Source: Parus major
Lineage: Eukaryota > Chordata > Aves > Passeriformes > Paridae
Assembly (NCBI RefSeq): GCF_001522545.3
Contig: NC_031768.1
Coordinates: 92,614,230 to 92,678,229 of the forward strand
DNA: 64,000 nucleotides
Direction: 5' to 3'
Position numbers and translations under genes: made by a program. Below the pieces are notes generated by a model. That model saw nothing but the letters and a program-made list of their open reading frames with translations. It ran no database searches and was not told the DNA's origin. Of this stretch, positions 1 to 62,700 are shown in pieces; the first letter of the stretch is position 1; each line of letters opens with the position of its first letter.

Positions 1-848
1 GCTTCAAAACTCCTTACTTGGTGTATTTACCTGCTGTCACATGTCACAACCCATAATCAGAGCAGAAATAACTTGAGGGAGATGAGCAAAGCCTTCAAAC
101 CAACACAGACAATACAAATGAATTGTTCTTTTCTGCCGAAAGAACAATGGGATTTCTTTCCACTCATTTAGACAGACAGGGATGGAATAACGATTTTAGG
201 GATCAAGAGGGGAAGGGATCTTACAAAGTCCTACAGGAATGTAGCTCACAAAGGCACTTAATAGAAGCATGTACACAGCTGGATGGAATCAGAGATAGTA
301 AAAATAAATAAATGCACCAAAGAGGAGAGCGCTGCCCAGTGACTGCCTAGACAGTCTCTTTTAGCCAAAGAGCCTGGTTTCTGCAGAGGTCCATCTGTTA
401 CCTGCATCCAAAGTTCACTCTTCTGACATCTCCAAAATGCCACACATAGGTACAAACCCAGGGATTCTTTAACCTTTGCAGGAATCAGTGCACTCTCTGA
501 AGCCCAGCAGCAGGTTCCTTCTGATGCCAGTATTCACATCTAAGGGAAACTGAAATTCTCAAAACCTTGTGCTCCTCTTGCTGTTTCCCACGATGGAAAA
601 AGGCAGCAGGCTCCTCCTCTCCCCATCTGCACATATGGCTTACTGCTTTCTGCATCCTATTGCTGGCTGACAGCACGTGAAGAACCATTCCACCGGGGAA
701 AACATCTGGTGTTGTCAGTGAGGGGATAGCCCACACATTGACCACGAGGAAAGATTGTCTGAGGAAGGAGTCCTGGTGGGAGGGGCTGCTCCCCTGCTAA
801 ACAAAGTTTTCGAGCCATGACACAACACCACCTGCAGAAAGAGGGGCG
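1..848 (-). other. ZDHHC23: ZDHHC23 3' UTR and downstream sequence
   Basis: Unique sequence after the ZDHHC23 stop. I see no AATAAA or ATTAAA on the minus strand here, so the cleavage site probably lies beyond the window edge. Short open frames on both strands look like chance. Confidence 0.55.
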
Positions 849-1116
849 TCACACGATGTCCTCAGCAGAGCGCTGTGGAGGAGAAGACCCCAGGCTCAGG
901 AAGTGGCTCCAGTTGCACAGGAGTCCCCTGTTATACTGGCCAGTGTCTATCACTAACCCGCCCAGCAGCCTGCGCCCGGTGTTGTCCCGCAGAGCCAGCC
1001 GAGCTTCCCTTTCAGTCACGTTGTAGCTGATGTTCAACAGCTGGATGAGGAGGATGTATCCCATGCCAGCTGTTACAATGGCACAGTACCATACACAGGT
1101 GAACGACAGAGCAGAG
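849..1116 (-). CDS. ZDHHC23: ZDHHC23 coding exon 4 with stop
   Basis: Acceptor GCTGCTAG|CTCTGC; encodes [20 protein letters not shown] (last membrane segment), the [10 protein letters not shown] region, [13 protein letters not shown] and the terminal AEDIV before TGA. The 3' UTR continues to lower coordinates. Confidence 0.95.
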
Positions 1117-3805
1117 CTAGCAGCAGGGAAAAAGATGGGAAGGAAGCCATTTAGTACTGGAGCAGCTGCTTTAAAGTGACTTTCCCTGGTAATCACTATC
1201 CTTTCAAATCCCTGTCTACATCTGCCACAGTGATCTCACTTTGCTGCTTTCATCAGATAATCCTTAAAGGCTTTCTCAAAATTAAAGCTTCAGGGCTTAC
1301 TTAATGAGAGCTTTTACTGCTACCAGAGCTACTCTTGCACATTGCTGTCACACAACCTAGCTCTTTACTCTTCCAGTTGTAATGGTACTTGGGCCTTAAT
1401 TAAGGACCCTAGGATGCTCTCACTCTACAGATCATGAGATGGACTAGAGGAAGGGTCACTTGTGTACTGGCAGTACTCTGCCCATCTGTGGTACTGCTTG
1501 TCTCTGAACATGAGTCCATCAGCTCCCACCACCTTCCCTGCCAGACAGCACACATTCTAGGCAGATAACTTGAAGGACAATCACTAGATAAACAGGGAGG
1601 AATGAGAGGGAGAGAGAGCATGTGGATTCCAGGCTGTCAGACCATCACCTGCATTGGGGGCATACATATTTAAAAGTACATCTACACATAACACAATAAA
1701 TACTTCAAATACTAGCTCCTTCAACCTTTTCCAAATAGATTGCGAGTGCCCTCCAAGTCTCAGGCTGCCCACCTCGGCAAAAGCAGAGACACATCTTTGC
1801 TCTCCAGAGTCTTTTAGGGAGCGCTTTGTGTTCGGGTCTGACAGCCAGAACAAAGAACAGGAGCTAAGCTGCCTGAGCAGGTCTGCTCCCACCCCAGCTC
1901 TCTCCCAGACAGATGTCTCACCTGTAGTCAGAATAGGCCCCAGGGCAGTAGAGCAATGCCACAAACGGAGTTCGGCCTCTACAGATGGTATGCAGGGTCA
2001 AGGTAATCCCATACACAGCGGTGAGCATGAAGAAGGAGAGTGCAAGGATAAAAGCTTGATGGTTCTGCTCCCCTACACAGCTGTTAATCCTCCAAAAGGA
2101 AAGAAGAGATTACTTTGCTTAAAAAAAGAAAAGAAGCCATCTTCTATTTCTTCTCCCTCCCCCAGCGGTCAGCCAACCTGATTTCCAAGGTGCTTCCAGT
2201 CAATACAGACTAAGAACTATGAAAAATGTTGAAAGAAGCTTTATAACGTTATATAGAGAAGTTGCAACACAAGACAGTAGACCTGTAGGGTAACAGCAGC
2301 AGGCTATTTGCTTCAAATTTTTAGCAAGGGTAGTATCCTTTGCTGAGATACATTATACCCTACTGCCCCTTGGTTCCAGCACTACATGCACACCCAAAAG
2401 GCAGCTTTGGGTTCCCTTACCCCAGGAGAGCAGTAATGCAACTTAACTGCAGAATTGTTAATGCTCCGCAGACCAAATCCAAAGATAAAAAAACAAATCC
2501 AAGAAAACCCACACCAAAAACAACCCCAAACTGATGAAAAATAGTAAAGAAATAAAGGCAATTCTGAAGTGTGCTGTAGAAGCTTTCAGCTATCAGGTCA
2601 ACCCACTTAGAATAAACAGTTATTCTAACTGTTCTTTTAAAGGGTAAATACAAAGCTTTTTGTATTTAAAGAGTTTCATAAGGTCTTGCACATAGCAAAA
2701 GTAACTCTGTTTGCCAGGGACTGTAAAAAAATAAGTTTACTTTAAAAAGGACCGAAGTCAGAGAGAGAATACAGGTAGCCTCAGCAGTGCAAAACCTACC
2801 AGACACAGTGATGGTCCAGCCTCCTCACACACCTGCCACAAAGCCGGCAGTGCCCTGCTCGGGCTGGCCTGACCAGCTGGCATTTAGTGCACCAGTCCTT
2901 TTTCACGCCTTCTGGCTGCTCAGCTGACATCCTGCAATAACCTTTAGCCTCCCCATTCACAACGCGACTGCTGGCAGCACCTGAGATGCCATGGAGCCCG
3001 CTGGAGCTCCCTCTAACACTCTTGTTGGGCAAACCCTGGTGCGATGGCTTCTCGTTGCCTGCTGGGATGGGAAGGTAGCCAGGGTCCTTCTTGGCTCGAG
3101 ACAGTGCTGCAAGCATAAGAATTAACCCGCACGTGAGAGCGACCACTTGGGAATACTCCACGTGGCCCCGGGGAACCACCTCCCGGAGAAACACATAGTA
3201 CATGTATCCCAAGGAGAAGAGCCCCAGGCTCAAGAAGAAGAGAGTCCGTTCCTTCCTCCGGTGGGTGAGGTAGTAATACCACAGCACCACGACGGGCAGG
3301 GACGTCAGGATGATGAGCCCCAGCAGGAAGTGCAGGGCGGCAACGTGGAGCAGGACGGGCAGCAGGACGAGCGGCGGCACGAGGCTGACATTGATCTTCA
3401 CGGCCCCCGAGAACCAGGGGACCCGCAGCCGGTCCGCGATGGTGTCGGCGATCCTCTCCAGCGCTCCCGGGGGCAGGGATTTGCACGTCAGCCACCTGCG
3501 AGCACAGCGCCGGCTGGCACCGGGGCAACCGCGCTCCCTGCCCCTGCCCCATCCCGCTCCCGCCGCCTCCCTTTTCCCTCTCTCCCGACAAGTTTCCCGG
3601 GAAGCGAGGCGCGGCTCCCCCGCCCTCAGGGCGGCAGCCCCGCGGGCTCGCCGCCGCCGGGAGGGTGTCCCGCAATCGGGCGGTCGCGGAGCCGGTACCT
3701 GTCGCAGCCGTCGTCCAGCTCCTCGCAGTCGCAGCAGCACGCCGCCAGGTGGTTGCGCCGGCCGCGCCGGTCCACGTACTCGCAGCAGCAGAGCGGCTCC
3801 TCCAT
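849..3805 (-). CDS. ZDHHC23: ZDHHC23 palmitoyltransferase, complete coding region in 4 exons
   Basis: Coding exons are 3699-3805, 2800-3495, 1922-2089 and 849-1116, total 1239 nt (412 residues plus TGA). All introns are GT-AG and all junctions keep frame. The product is a multi-pass membrane S-acyltransferase (also called NIDD). Visible in order: a Cys-rich N-terminus (PLCCCEY, then CCCDC), two close hydrophobic segments at about 70-110, further ones at about 120-140 and 150-167, a DPG motif at 173-175, the Cys-rich zinc-binding domain at about 236-285 with catalytic DHHC at 263-266, and two more membrane segments. The late SYNVTERE stretch sits where the family has TTxE. The C-terminus is EDIV, the PDZ ligand reported to bind nNOS in mammals. 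Human protein is 409 residues. An upstream in-frame ATG at 4051 would add a Gly/Ala/Pro-rich run; I prefer 3805 because the recognisable family sequence begins there. Confidence 0.95.
1117..1921 (-). other. ZDHHC23 intron 3
   Basis: Bounded by GTGAGA (donor side, high coordinate) and TAG (acceptor). Nothing else recognised. Confidence 0.85.
1922..2089 (-). CDS. ZDHHC23: ZDHHC23 coding exon 3
   Basis: 168 nt, acceptor TTTTGGAG|G, donor TACAG|GTGAGA. Encodes [17 protein letters not shown], which finishes the DHHC domain, then a membrane segment and a lumenal loop ending SDY. There is a plus-strand open frame over the same DNA, but this minus reading matches the family nearly residue for residue. 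Confidence 0.93.
2090..2799 (-). other. ZDHHC23 intron 2
   Basis: Bounded by GTAGGT and a pyrimidine-rich acceptor. Contains an A-rich stretch near 2485-2530 on the plus strand; no element recognised. Confidence 0.85.
2800..3495 (-). CDS. ZDHHC23: ZDHHC23 coding exon 2
   Basis: Acceptor CTCGCAG|GTGG, donor TCTG|GTAGGT. Completes Arg36 and runs through the first four hydrophobic segments, DPG, a polar Ser/Gly-rich cytosolic linker, and the Cys-rich domain up to DHHCV; the Trp codon is split TG|G. Read without splicing, the frame stops right after the Trp, at TGG TAG. Confidence 0.95.
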
Positions 3806-4160
3806 CGCCGCCGCCCGCCCCGTCCCTCCCGCGGGGCCGGCAGCGGCTCCCGCCGGCGGCGCCGCCTCAGGTGCCCCGCGCGCGCCACCGCCCCCGCCCC
3901 GCGGCCCCCCCCCCCCCGCGGCGCCCGCCCGCCATTGGCCGCGCGCGCCCCGAGGTGTGCGGGGGGCGGCGCCCCCGCCCGGACCGTCCACCTGACGGCG
4001 GCACGCGCCAATGGGCGCGCGGGGGGCGGCGCCGCCGTCACGCGGGGGCACCTGCCTTAAAGGGGCAGCGCAACAGGTGGCGGCCGCGGGCCCCTAAAGG
4101 CGACCCTGCAGCCCCTCCCTGCCCCACACCCTGCGTGTGCACCACCGCCCGAGCCAGCGC
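3150..4160 (-). promoter_or_regulatory. CpG island and promoter of ZDHHC23
   Basis: Very GC- and CpG-rich DNA spanning exon 2, the 203-bp intron 1, exon 1 and about 350 bp upstream. Upstream of the ATG there is a minus-strand CCAAT at 3934-3938, a plus-strand CCAAT at about 4008, and four CAGGTG/CACCTG E-boxes at 3868, 3989, 4049 and 4074. There is a 13-base C run at 3905-3917. No TATA box; transcription probably starts at several points within about 3.85-4.05 kb (inference). Confidence 0.8.
3699..3805 (-). CDS. ZDHHC23: ZDHHC23 coding exon 1
   Basis: ATG at 3805, 35 codons plus two bases, ending CAG|GTACC. Encodes [20 protein letters not shown] and a second cysteine cluster. The exon lies in the CpG island. 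The family's human member has about 20 extra residues before the PLCCCEY motif that are not recognisable here. Confidence 0.9.
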
Positions 4161-4830
4161 TGCCCTCCGAACACGGCCCAGCCTCCAGGGACGGGGCCCC
4201 GGCCTTTTCTTTCTGTATTCATCTTCTTTCCCTCACCCTGCTCAGAAAACGCTTGAAGCACATGTAAAGGTGCCATCGTCAGTGGGCACACTACGCTGAG
4301 GCACTGAGGCACTGAAGCACAGCCATTGATGGAGGGAAAACACCGAGGGCTGAAATTTCTCTGGGAGAGCTGGAAACATATGGCAGAAGGCAGCCTGCCA
4401 AAGCTAGCAGTATGCAAGAGCTATCAAACCCTTTCCTGTTAATTAATCTTAAGGATGAATATGCCTAAGATGGTGACTTGTTTCACAAGGTCCCCATGGC
4501 TAAAAAAAGCCTATGTGGATCCTGTGGCTGTGAATCCACTAAGGTTCCTTTTTCTCCAAAACACTGATGGTCAGTGGAATGGAATGACGCTGATGGTCAT
4601 TTTCTACGTTGACGTAAAAAGCTGCAATTTCCTAAGAGACAAGCCCAGGTCTCTGCTGAGGGTGTTTTTCCCCATCTGAAATGTTCATGTCTGTTCACCA
4701 GCAGTACAACTGCCCTCGCTCACTCACCATGGGATGGATCCAAGAGCTCTGCACTGTTTGGAATTGAGACTCCCCAGGGTAGAAGGCTGGCAGGAGACAA
4801 CACTGCCAAAGCTATACGGCAATGCAGAAC
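4161..4830. other. Intergenic gap between GRAMD1C 3' end and ZDHHC23 promoter
   Basis: Less than 1 kb separates the likely GRAMD1C polyadenylation site from the ZDHHC23 CpG island. Unique sequence with no gene seen. The same two genes are similarly close in human. Confidence 0.75.
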
Positions 4831-4853
4831 CCGACTTACTTCTTCCACAAACC

Positions 4854-4859
4854 TTTATT
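4854..4859 (-). terminator. GRAMD1C: Likely GRAMD1C polyadenylation signal AATAAA
   Basis: The minus strand reads GAATAAAGG 120 nt after the GRAMD1C stop, followed by a GT-containing stretch. It is the only AATAAA between the stop and the ZDHHC23 island that I see, implying a very short 3' UTR. Confidence 0.6.
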
Positions 4860-4978
4860 CTGTGCAGCTTTTGAGCTTAACAGTAGAGTCCAGAGGAGAC
4901 AGTTACAATCCCTACCCCACAAGTCCTCACACACACATCAGTTCTTCCAATGTCTTGAATGAAAGGCTGATGTGGCTA

Positions 4979-55977
<50,999 letters not shown>

Positions 55978-56031
55978 GGAGGGGGCGAGGGCCGCGCCAG
56001 CTGCCTCCGCGGGGCGCACGGCTGAGCCGCG

Positions 56032-56041
56032 GCCGCCATTT
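56032..56041 (-). promoter_or_regulatory. YY1-like element AAATGGCGGC
   Basis: Matches the core ATGGCGGC of the YY1 site on the coding strand, within CpG-rich promoter DNA close to the GRAMD1C start. Confidence 0.5.
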
Positions 56042-56753
56042 AAAGGGGCCGGCGCCGGCCGCACCGCCGGCCCGCGGCGGGAGGAGGTTGCCACGGGCGA
56101 GAGGCGCCGCTGCTCCCGAGGAGCGGGAGCCGTCATGGGGGGCGGAGAGCGCTGCGGCGCCTCCGGTCCCCTCCTCGTCCGGCCGCGGCAGGCCCTCTGC
56201 GGCTCCCGCAAGGGTTAACTGGGAAGCCTCCGCGCCGGTGGAAAGTTTGAGAGCTGTAGTAGGAAAAAAACTCCCGGCTGCGGGAGGGGGTGTGTGGGGG
56301 GGCGGTGTTCGCTGCCTCCCCCCGAGGGAGAGTTCCGCGGCCGCTGCTCTCCGTGAGCGCAGCCGGTTAAACAGCGCCCGGGCAGCGAAACGGCTCCCAA
56401 ATCCCGAATTGGGGGGATCCGAGGGAAAACACTGCCGAAGGGCGCTCCGGGGGGACTCCTAGGGGGAGAGGGAGAAGGCTGGCCGCGGGCCGAGCGGAGG
56501 ATGAAGTGACATAAAGGAAGTCAGTGTGGGGGGTTTCATCCCAGGAAACCCTGGGTCTCGTTTGTGAGGCTGCTGAGCAGCGCTGAGTAGTTTCTGCCCT
56601 AAGCTCTGGGCACTCGGAGGGCTCCTCAAATCAGGGGGACCCAACCAGATGGATGATGGCTCTTAGAGCTGTGCCCTCAGCTCACCTCACAGGAAAAGAA
56701 GAGACCTGTGAGGTGCGAAGAAATCACGTTGCTGGGTAGCTAGCTAGTAGATG

Positions 56754-56817
56754 ATGGATGGATGGATGGATGGATGGATGGATGGATGGATGGATGGATG
56801 GATGGATGGATGGATGG
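56754..56817 (+). repeat. (ATGG)16 microsatellite
   Basis: About 16 uninterrupted ATGG units directly beyond the GRAMD1C CpG island. A pure tract of this length is likely polymorphic. It creates a false open frame of Ser-Ile-His-Pro repeats on the minus strand. Confidence 0.95.
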
Positions 56818-59639
56818 GATAGGATATACGGGTGAGTGAAACAGCCTGTTGTGACAATGCTAGTTGCTCCTATTGTCCCCTTTCTCTCTACCACTTCCCC
56901 AGGAAATGGAGGTAAAGGCTCTCTCTGTGGAGGTTCCACCTGGACATCTCAGGGCCCTGTGATATCTGCTCACTGCTGCATTAGAAAAAGTGTCCCAAGT
57001 CCCCATGGAGAAGTGTCCCTCCTCACAGCTGTTGGCCCAGACAGGACAGTGTTAATGCAAGCAATTGCGAGTCTCCAAAATTCACAAGACCGTGTGAAAA
57101 AGAATGTGTGTTTTGTTTCATTTTTTGTTCATTGCTTTTGTGAAAAACAAGGTTCACATAATTTTATAGAATTTAAAAGTTTAATAGAAAGACAATTAGG
57201 AGAAAAAAATAAAGTATACAGATATGGCCGGGTGTCTCTGCATTCAGCCAAGAGAGCACACCTTACTAACAAAGGATTGTCCCTTAAAAACAGAACACTA
57301 ATACATATCCATAAATTCTCACACATATTCATACATTCTTCTTAGGATCTTTGGTGTTCTTCTGTTTAGTTTTCTCTTGCCCCCTTTCCAATAAATCAGT
57401 ATTCTTGGTGCCATCAAGATTTACATTCCCTGATACCAGAAATGCAATGAATTCCCCCCTCAGAGTTCTGGTCACTTTTGTCTTCATCTGGATAAGATAG
57501 TTTACAAAAGGAAGAAAAAAGGGTCTCCAGCTATCTTTTTCAGACAAAAGTAGTTTTTGTTTTAATGCTATGTCATAGCTTAACATATATGTATTATTCC
57601 ACTATTTCTAAGTTTCATCAATAACAGAAATAAATAAAACTATATTAATACAACAAAATTTTCCATTCTTATACACATAACATTCATTTTAATATTTGCG
57701 AAAAGCCAACAATATAATATGTATCTATAACACTTTCTTGATTTGCGCCTGACACTTGAAATCTGGGAGCTTTTTTCAACAACACTCAGGGTACCAGTTT
57801 ATTTTGCTTTTTGTCCATAATCTGAATCATATTGGGTTATCCAAGTGGGAGAAGCTTCATGTTCATCTACTGGCTGCCAGCAACACTAACCAACCCCTTT
57901 TGTATTCCCTCAGTTAAAAGCTGGCTGACCTGGCGCTTTGGCTTAGACATGACCTACTTAATGGAGGATTCACGAAAGAATTGCTAGTTCCGGATGACAT
58001 GAACATAAATAGCATTTGCAGGAACAGTGGTAGTATGTCCATCACAACACACTTGAAGGGTTTTTTTTGAAGCACACCAAGTATTTGGGTTTAAATCAGA
58101 GAGTGTTTGGATTGCCTTTGGTTCAGATCCATCTTCTCACACTGACTCCTCTGACACGCAGCCACAATCAGCACTCTAAACCAGTAACTTAGTGCAAAAT
58201 CCTCTTTTTGAGGTGCCAGGTGCCTTTGACTCTACAGGTTATTCCCTCCTCAAACTCTTCATTGTTTTTGACTCCTCTAACTTTTTCCCCTCATGAATAT
58301 TTTGGCTTTACTCACTAGCACTTTGGCAGTACTTCCTTCAGAACACCCTCACAAACTTTCATCTTCCTTCTGAAGTGCTCTGTTGCTCTGCACTTGGCCC
58401 CAGTTCCCTTCCTAATATGATTCTTGCCTGCTAATCACAGGTCTTCCCACTCTCCCAACCCATTTCAGAGAAGTATTTGCCTCCCAGATTCCTTTAACCA
58501 TACTCCCTCTAGCCTATCCTGCTTTTGCTGATTCCACTGCTTTGGGATCTGCACACCAAAGCTAAAGTGACAACTGGTGACTCCAGGAATGGGCCATTCC
58601 TTCTGACATTATTTCATCAGCCAAGTTTTGCGAATCAAATATGGGTCCTTTTTGCTTTCAGATGCAAAGAAAAGCAGAAATACTCATGCCTCTCTCAGCT
58701 GCATTGTGCTTTAAGAGTTATGAAATTGAGTCCTTACTGGATACTCAAGCACAATTCCATTTCCTTGAGAGTTTTGAACATATGCAGGATCATCAGAGAA
58801 AGTGTCCCATGATCCCTAATCCTGTAGTTGAGGGAAGAGGTGTCAGCCAAATAGTGACCATAGCCCATCCTTGGTGCAGTCATAGCATGTCTGGCAGGGC
58901 TGGGTGGTACAGGTGAGGCTTGAAGCTGCTGTAGCTCCTCTCACAGGATCGTGCTCTCTGTGGACCTTGTATAAACACAGACTGATTCAGAGCACACCTG
59001 CTGGTTTTGCAGATAGGCTGCCCTCTCCAGCACTTTTCCCTCCACCCAAGTTGCATAGACAAGCTCTACTTTAATATAAATACAGTTTAACTAGTCAACT
59101 TTTGATGAAAAAGGACTTGTTCTGCACTGAAAAAATAAAGAAAAACACTTTGGGGAATACAGTTTACCTGTAAACACCATGTGCATATAGCCACAAAGTT
59201 ACTGAGTTCCTGAAATTTCCTCTTGTGGTGTGTTAGGTTGATATCGTGGTACATTAGAGTCTAAATGTTCAGATAATTAGGCCAATGCTTTTTGTGTTCT
59301 CACGATCACTCTGGAGAGGTTCAGCAGAAGAGAGGTCTCCTTTGGAGTATCTGGATATTCTGTACTCAGCCCAAAGTTGTGGTTTATACAAGCCTAAAAT
59401 AAAAAACAATGTGTTCCCTCTCCTCTCAGAGCATTTTTGACATATTCTCAGAGAGAGATCAGGACAGCCACCGGGGAAGTAATTGTCACTTGCAATGTGG
59501 CTCTCATCCAGGGATCAGGCAGAGCACTGTGAGCTCAAAGCTGTGGTAACTTTAGTAAGTGTGACATTCTCTAGGCAGAATGTGAGGTCCTGTTGCTATA
59601 ATACACACATATTTTTTACCCATACTACCAGAGGGAGAG
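56818..59639. other. Intergenic region between GRAMD1C and the V-set gene
   Basis: 2.8 kb with no gene recognised. Plus-strand AATAAA motifs occur at about 57390 and elsewhere in AT-rich DNA. The 5' leader of the V-set gene must lie at the right end, but no start site is evident. Confidence 0.7.
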
Positions 59640-59733
59640 ATGATGAGGCCATGTACTTCAGCAGCCATGAGCCAGCACATTGGGAAGCTCTATAGATCTG
59701 CAGTGTCTTCATTCATCTTCTTCTTGGTGGTGG
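59640..59733 (+). CDS. V-set gene exon 1, signal peptide
   Basis: In-frame ATGs lie at 59640, 59643 and 59667. From 59667 (GCCATGA context) it reads MSQHIGKLYRSAVSSFIFFL then VV, ending G|GTGAGT: a basic start followed by a hydrophobic core. The upstream ATGs would add MMRPCTSAA. An out-of-frame ATG at 59651 opens a 14-codon frame ending in TAG at 59693-59695, which could lower translation from 59667. Confidence 0.72.
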
Positions 59734-62700
59734 GTGAGTACTAAACCACCTTCCTTAATTAGAAGAAATATAGGTTGTTCTTGGAGCTTGGCATGAAAAG
59801 TACTCTTTTTTTTATTTTATTTTATTTTCAAAGAAAATGCAACTTTCAACTGAGGGCTTCCTCAGGGTACAGAGAAATTGTATTTAATGTTGTACATTGC
59901 ATTAAAACATACTTTTCTCTTTAGATACATTCCTGTTTCTCTGATATAAATGTTCAGAAAGAGTGTATTTGGCTGTCTTTTCCCAGATGTGTATCATCAT
60001 TCCTAGAAGCTCCATTTCTGTTTTGTTTCTCTGATATATTAGCCACCAGTTATTGTCACAAGGTAGTTATTCATATCCATTTGTGAAAGCCAACCTCAGC
60101 CCAGGGCAAAAGTCATATAAATTAAGAGCAGCAATGTGCAGTCATTGATCACTTAATCATAGATGTCTGGGAGCTGGACGCAGCTTGTAAAGCACCTTCA
60201 TGACTCCAGCACAGTATGAATGTGAAGCTGAGCTCTAAAGCAAACAAAACCATCTGAAAGACAGTAATTTCATCATGAGAGGAGTTTTTTGTGGGTTGGA
60301 AATTGAACCCTATTTGCCCTGAACCCCTCCAGCTACTGAGTGTGAATAAAGGAGAAGAGGTTAAACTGGAAAGGTAGAATTCTGCACTGACCTCACACAC
60401 CATTTTGGTTCCCCCATGCTGTTGGCAGCTGGCAGAAGAAGCTTGCAGGGCTGCTGGGATTTACTCCAGGCACCAAAGACTTTAGTGAGGCTCTAGGACA
60501 GGAAGAGAATGCAGCTGTATTTTATTATTTCATTTTTTCACCCTGCTCCTCTAGCCTGGCTTGTGTATTTCTCACTTATAGGTCTGATATGGCCTTACAT
60601 GGGGAAGTATCAACCTGCAGGTTACGTCAAGGGGAGGCTGAGGGCTTTATTAGGTGCCCTGTTAGTACTGCCAAATGTAGAGCACATTGCCACATTACAG
60701 GGAGTCCCAGAGAGCTTTCTCCCCTCGTGACTGAAAACTGGACCTCAACTAAGGACTTCATATGACAATGACCTATTAGATCATCTAATCGTTTGTCCAG
60801 GTCTAGACAAGATCATCCATGCTGTATTTCTCTGTACCCTGTCTAGCTCAAGTGCTTTCACCACAAAGCCTTGCATTCCTCTGCATGGGCTTGAGCCCCA
60901 CAACCCGCATGACAAGGGACCTACACATCACTCTGCTAATGAAGCAATTGACTTAAAAAGATCTTTGAAGCAGAGTCAGCAAAGCATTTGGCATGGTATG
61001 CTCCCAGATGCCAAAACGATAAGGGCATTGTGTAATTGAATACCAGTGAACTAATATGTTCCAATTTTGCAGCCTTAAAAAATAAAAAGGAAGAAAAGAA
61101 AGGGAGAAAAATAGAGGTAGTGCTGTGACCTTCTCAGTGAAACTCTCAAAGAGAGCTGGGACAAAACAAGACAGCTTACTCCTCTCCTGTTTTAATTTTC
61201 CTAGTTAAGTTACATGATTTGTATTGAATCGAAGATGTGGAATAAGACAGATGACAAGGCCATTTATTATCTCATGATAGGAGACGTGTCTAAAACTCAT
61301 GATGAACAGAGGCAATATCAAAGCACATTGTTCCTACTCAGTTACATTCTCTAGCCACTGTCTGTGTAAAAAATACACCTTTCACATCACTAAAAGAAAT
61401 AAAAATTACAGTTGTGTTACAGGGATGCATATGGTAAGACTAGAATGCTTGTAGCAGAGAAAATTTTGTGGCCATTCCTTGAAAACAAGGTAGCAGTAGC
61501 ACACATTAGCTAATGCAACAGTTATCCAGTGGAAAAAATGGTTAATAAACTGAGATTTTAAAAGAGTACTCATTATGCAACTGCTCAAATTCACTCTAAT
61601 AAATAACCAAATAGATCACTTCAGAATATTTGATGCACAAAACTGTAACATGTCAAGATTTGTCAGTTATTTCAATTATACTTTGTATTTCCTGAAAGCC
61701 TTTGTCAAGATACTTCAACTTTTATGACTGCTGCCTTGATACACATATCTAACTGGGCAGGGAAGGTTTGGACCTCAGATTTCCTCAAGAAGCTCCAGTG
61801 GGCTCATTGGTAGGATTACATATGAACAGAAGGATAACATCTCACCCTATACCTTCAGTAAGAACCACTCGTTTTAGGGGACTGGATTCAAAACTATATT
61901 TGGGTACCTAATTCTCAGGCATCCAATTCCTATGGGTTGGTGTTCCAGTTCCAAGGCAAAAATCTTCACTTTGTGGTAAAAGCACAGAGCGACAAACAGC
62001 TCATAAGATGTTTTACATGCTCTGTTGTTGCCTAGTTTCACAGCCAGTTTATAATTCCTGTATTTTTGTATTCATGAGTTCTCTCTTGTCTCATATGTAA
62101 ACTGTAAGCTCTGTATCCCAGCCTTTTGTAAGGTGCCCAGAACAGGGCCCTGCTGGCTGACAGAAATCCTCTACTCCCATATGAGTCATAAATAGTAATA
62201 ACTATGAATACAATTGTGATTTTTGTGTACAAGCATGCCTGGAGGAGCCATTCAAGTAACTCTCAAAGTGATCATAAAGGGGTTTGGTTTTCCATTGCCT
62301 CGAGACATTTGTCCCTGAGCAGAGAGTGTCTATTGTCATTGTAATGTTTTACCAGACCCACACAACAATGTTTCACACTCTGTGCATGGCAGTGAGACTC
62401 AAGACAATGGAAAATCAAGATCTTCATTCTGGAATGGTCTGCAGTCTTTGAGAGGACACAAACTAGCTCAAAGGGAGACTATTTCACTTGAAGAAAATAA
62501 AACAACAGAAAAGCCTTTTCCAAAATTTGGCCTGAACTCTTTCTTGGCAAAAGCTTATTTTTAGGTTTGCTTTTCCCTCTTTTTGAGACAGCAACTATTT
62601 CTCTCATTTACTGTGCCCAGGCTTGTTCCCAGAAATGGGATCCATTCTCACTACTCTTAGCTCAAGGATATGATACTGTGGTTAGCACCTGAGTATTAGA

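Noticed and set aside
1654..2181. 175-codon plus-strand open frame
   Set aside because: Antisense shadow of ZDHHC23 exon 3 and intron; the minus reading matches the DHHC family.
3147..4299. Several long plus-strand frames rich in Arg, Pro and Ala
   Set aside because: CpG-island composition removes stop codons. They lie opposite ZDHHC23 exons 1 and 2 and have no domain.
56724..56939. Minus-strand frame with repeated Ser-Ile-His-Pro
   Set aside because: It is a translation of the ATGG microsatellite.
57130..57720. Possible LTR or retroposon, suggested by AATAAA after a CT-rich stretch
   Set aside because: No paired CCAAT and TATA signals, no ends and no duplication seen; AT-rich DNA gives such motifs by chance.
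60741..60925. Possible old dispersed repeat (stretch with TAGATCATCTAATC)
   Set aside because: It vaguely resembles ancient amniote repeats, but I cannot match it to a named family.
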